Origin: Frondihabitans sp. PAMC 28766
GTDB taxonomy: Bacteria > Actinomycetota > Actinomycetes > Actinomycetales > Microbacteriaceae
Reading direction: 5' to 3'
DNA length: 64,000 nucleotides
Assembly: GCF_001577365.1 (NCBI RefSeq)
Contig: NZ_CP014513.1
Coordinates: forward strand, 1,550,001-1,614,000
In this document: one piece after another, positions 63,963 through 64,000 of the stretch
How positions within the stretch are numbered: the first letter of the stretch is position 1
Layout of the letters: each line of letters begins with the position of its first letter
Notes under the pieces: model-generated
What the model was told of the DNA's origin: nothing
What the model saw: only the letters and a program-made list of their open reading frames with translations
The model's database searches: none
Position numbers and translations under genes: made by a program

Positions 63963-64000
63963 TGAACTTCCGATTTTCGTCGCGTCGGTTGTGGGCGACG
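63963..64000 (+). CDS. start of a further gene, cut by the window edge
   Basis: ATG at 63963, five bases after the GntR stop, with 12 codons visible (MNFRFSSRRLWAT). Nothing can be assigned from this. A gene after a YtrA-type regulator often encodes a membrane protein; an SdpI-like (DUF1648) immunity protein would fit the toxin locus, but this is only a guess from position. Confidence 0.45.

Overview
The window is high-GC actinobacterial chromosome. The class Ib ribonucleotide reductase set, the galU/rimJ-like/GlpR block, small proteins ending in a PPHW tail, GTG and TTG starts and dense GTGA/ATGA start-stop overlaps all fit the family Microbacteriaceae. No rRNA, CRISPR array or complete insertion sequence is visible. 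There is one tRNA, tRNA-Ala(CGC).

Layout. 1-4.5 kb: the end of a gluconate-2-dehydrogenase-subunit-3-like gene, a GMC flavoenzyme, an opposed flavin amine oxidase and a TetR regulator. 4.5-7.5 kb: a LuxR/NarL two-component pair, then a divergent membrane-protein locus with damaged frames. 7.6-12.9 kb: a TelA protein, a hypothetical protein, two YbjQ-type double-domain proteins and an SGNH-GAF protein. 12.9-19.4 kb: small-function genes and a large helicase homologue with degenerate ATPase motifs. 19.5-25 kb: an OmpR-type two-component system divergent from a lipoprotein/adaptor/MacB-type ABC export operon. 25-36 kb: housekeeping genes (mscL, FmdB-type protein, folate cyclo-ligase, galU, GNAT, GlpR/SepX, tRNA-Ala, methyltransferase, DUF3516 helicase, RNase H). 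36-38.7 kb: aldo/keto reductase and MFS transporter.

38.7-52.2 kb is a mannoside-use island: two GH38-type glycosidases, a LacI regulator, a two-part phosphomannose-isomerase-like protein, a ROK kinase, a Gfo/Idh oxidoreductase and an ABC sugar importer without its own ATPase. Four near-identical 16-bp palindromes sit in front of its transcription units and most likely bind the LacI protein. 52.2-56.4 kb is nrdHIEF, preceded by two perfect DnaA boxes and a pair of NrdR-like boxes. 57.4-61.1 kb holds a cupin, an amidohydrolase and a divergent S-adenosylhomocysteine-hydrolase-like protein.

The most striking region is 61.4-64 kb. It has lower GC than its surroundings and carries an SdpC-like secreted toxin, SdpA-like and SdpB-like maturation proteins, a short YtrA-type GntR regulator and the first codons of a further gene that the window cuts. 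The arrangement resembles the Bacillus cannibalism toxin system, with a different gene order (C-A-B) and a different regulator.

Caution: six genes each lack exactly one base relative to an intact frame, several of them at G/C runs. This looks more like residual sequencing indels than real gene decay.
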